This document shows, piece after piece, positions 6,251 through 6,423 of a stretch of 6,423 nt of DNA (the first letter of the stretch is position 1; every line of letters starts with the position of its first letter). The stretch is from Clostridia bacterium. GTDB lineage: Bacteria; Bacillota; Clostridia; Oscillospirales; Ruminococcaceae. The notes under the pieces are model-generated. The model was not told the origin of the DNA, searched no databases, and saw nothing but the letters and a program-made list of their open reading frames with translations. A program made the translations under genes and the position numbers. The DNA lies in NCBI GenBank assembly GCA_021152595.1, contig JAGKVC010000175.1:1-6423 (forward strand), given 5' to 3'.

Positions 6251-6275
6251 GCCGCTTCGGAAAGATTCCTGCGGC
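6251..6275 (+). promoter_or_regulatory. Small hairpin just before the enolase ribosome binding site
   Basis: GCCGC (6251-6255) pairs with GCGGC (6271-6275), and inside it GGAA (6259-6262) pairs with TTCC (6266-6269) around a 3-base loop. The hairpin ends 5 bases before the GGAG at 6281-6284, so it does not hide the site itself. It could influence ribosome access or act as part of the larger leader fold. Confidence 0.4.
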
Positions 6276-6293
6276 AGATTGGAGATCATTTTT

Positions 6294-6423
6294 ATGGAAT
6301 ATCTGGAAATTGAAAAGGTAATCGGCAGAGAGATTCTCGATTCGCGCGGCAATCCGACCGTTGAGGCAGAGGTCTGGCTCATGGACGGCACCGTCGGCAG
6401 AGGCACTGCACCGAGCGGCGCTT
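6294..6423 (+). CDS. eno: Enolase (phosphopyruvate hydratase), N-terminal part
   Basis: Enolase catalyses the interconversion of 2-phosphoglycerate and phosphoenolpyruvate in glycolysis and gluconeogenesis, in the cytoplasm. The 43 visible residues are the classic N-terminus: the family signature REILDSRGNPTVEAEV (residues 12-27) and PSGA (40-43), the start of the PSGAST mobile loop. Ser42 corresponds to the loop serine that binds the second magnesium ion. The gene runs off the right edge; about 43 of the usual roughly 430 residues are present. The ATG at 6294 is supported by TGGAG ending at 6284, 9 bases upstream, and by matching the usual enolase start. It is transcribed from the perfect promoter at 6079-6107 through an approximately 180-base structured leader, and is divergent from the amidohydrolase operon. 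No frameshift or odd residue is visible. Confidence 0.96.
   Translation, partial: MEYLEIEKVIGREILDSRGNPTVEAEVWLMDGTVGRGTAPSGA

Noticed and set aside
6136..6321. 61-residue open frame in the enolase leader, overlapping the eno start
   Set aside because: There is no ribosome binding site before the ATG at 6136 or the in-frame ATGs at 6172 and 6193, the frame differs from eno, and the region is better explained by RNA structure. A leader peptide is not excluded but is unsupported.

Overview
The window looks like chromosomal DNA from a Bacillota (Firmicutes) of the class Clostridia, most likely an Oscillospiraceae/Ruminococcus-like gut or rumen anaerobe. The reasons are strong AGGAG-type ribosome binding sites, canonical TTGACA-N17-TATAAT-type promoters, T-tract terminators, a lipobox lipoprotein, and protein families typical of that group. 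The genus is an inference. No mobile element, tRNA, rRNA or CRISPR array is visible.

Left part (1-2950, + strand): a two-gene envelope module. First comes the 3' part of a large polytopic membrane protein resembling ABC-exporter permeases, whose start lies outside the window. It is followed 14 bases later by a membrane-anchored alkaline-phosphatase/sulfatase-superfamily enzyme of the lipoteichoic acid synthase/phosphoglycerol transferase type. A strong hairpin (2968-3008) closes this module and also the convergent gene on the other strand.

Middle part (3036-5899, - strand): a stand-alone lipoprotein gene of unknown function with its own near-consensus promoter, preceded by a tightly packed three-gene operon read right to left: metal-dependent amidohydrolase, GNAT acetyltransferase, TetR-type regulator. 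Intergenic gaps are about 11-12 bases, and the ribosome binding sites of the second and third genes overlap the preceding stop codons. The operon ends in a terminator that uses the last codons and stop of the tetR gene. The regulator may control its own operon; an 11-base palindrome beside the -10 box is a candidate operator.

Right part (5900-6423): a 394-base divergent intergenic region, then the start of enolase (eno, + strand, cut by the window end). The eno promoter is a perfect consensus with an extended -10. The predicted transcript has an approximately 180-base leader with a 5'-terminal hairpin, a long imperfect stem-loop closed by a perfect 10-bp helix, and a small hairpin just before the ribosome binding site. 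This structured leader of a central glycolytic gene is the most interesting feature here. The rest is fairly ordinary chromosomal content, and I see no convincing new defence or mobile system.
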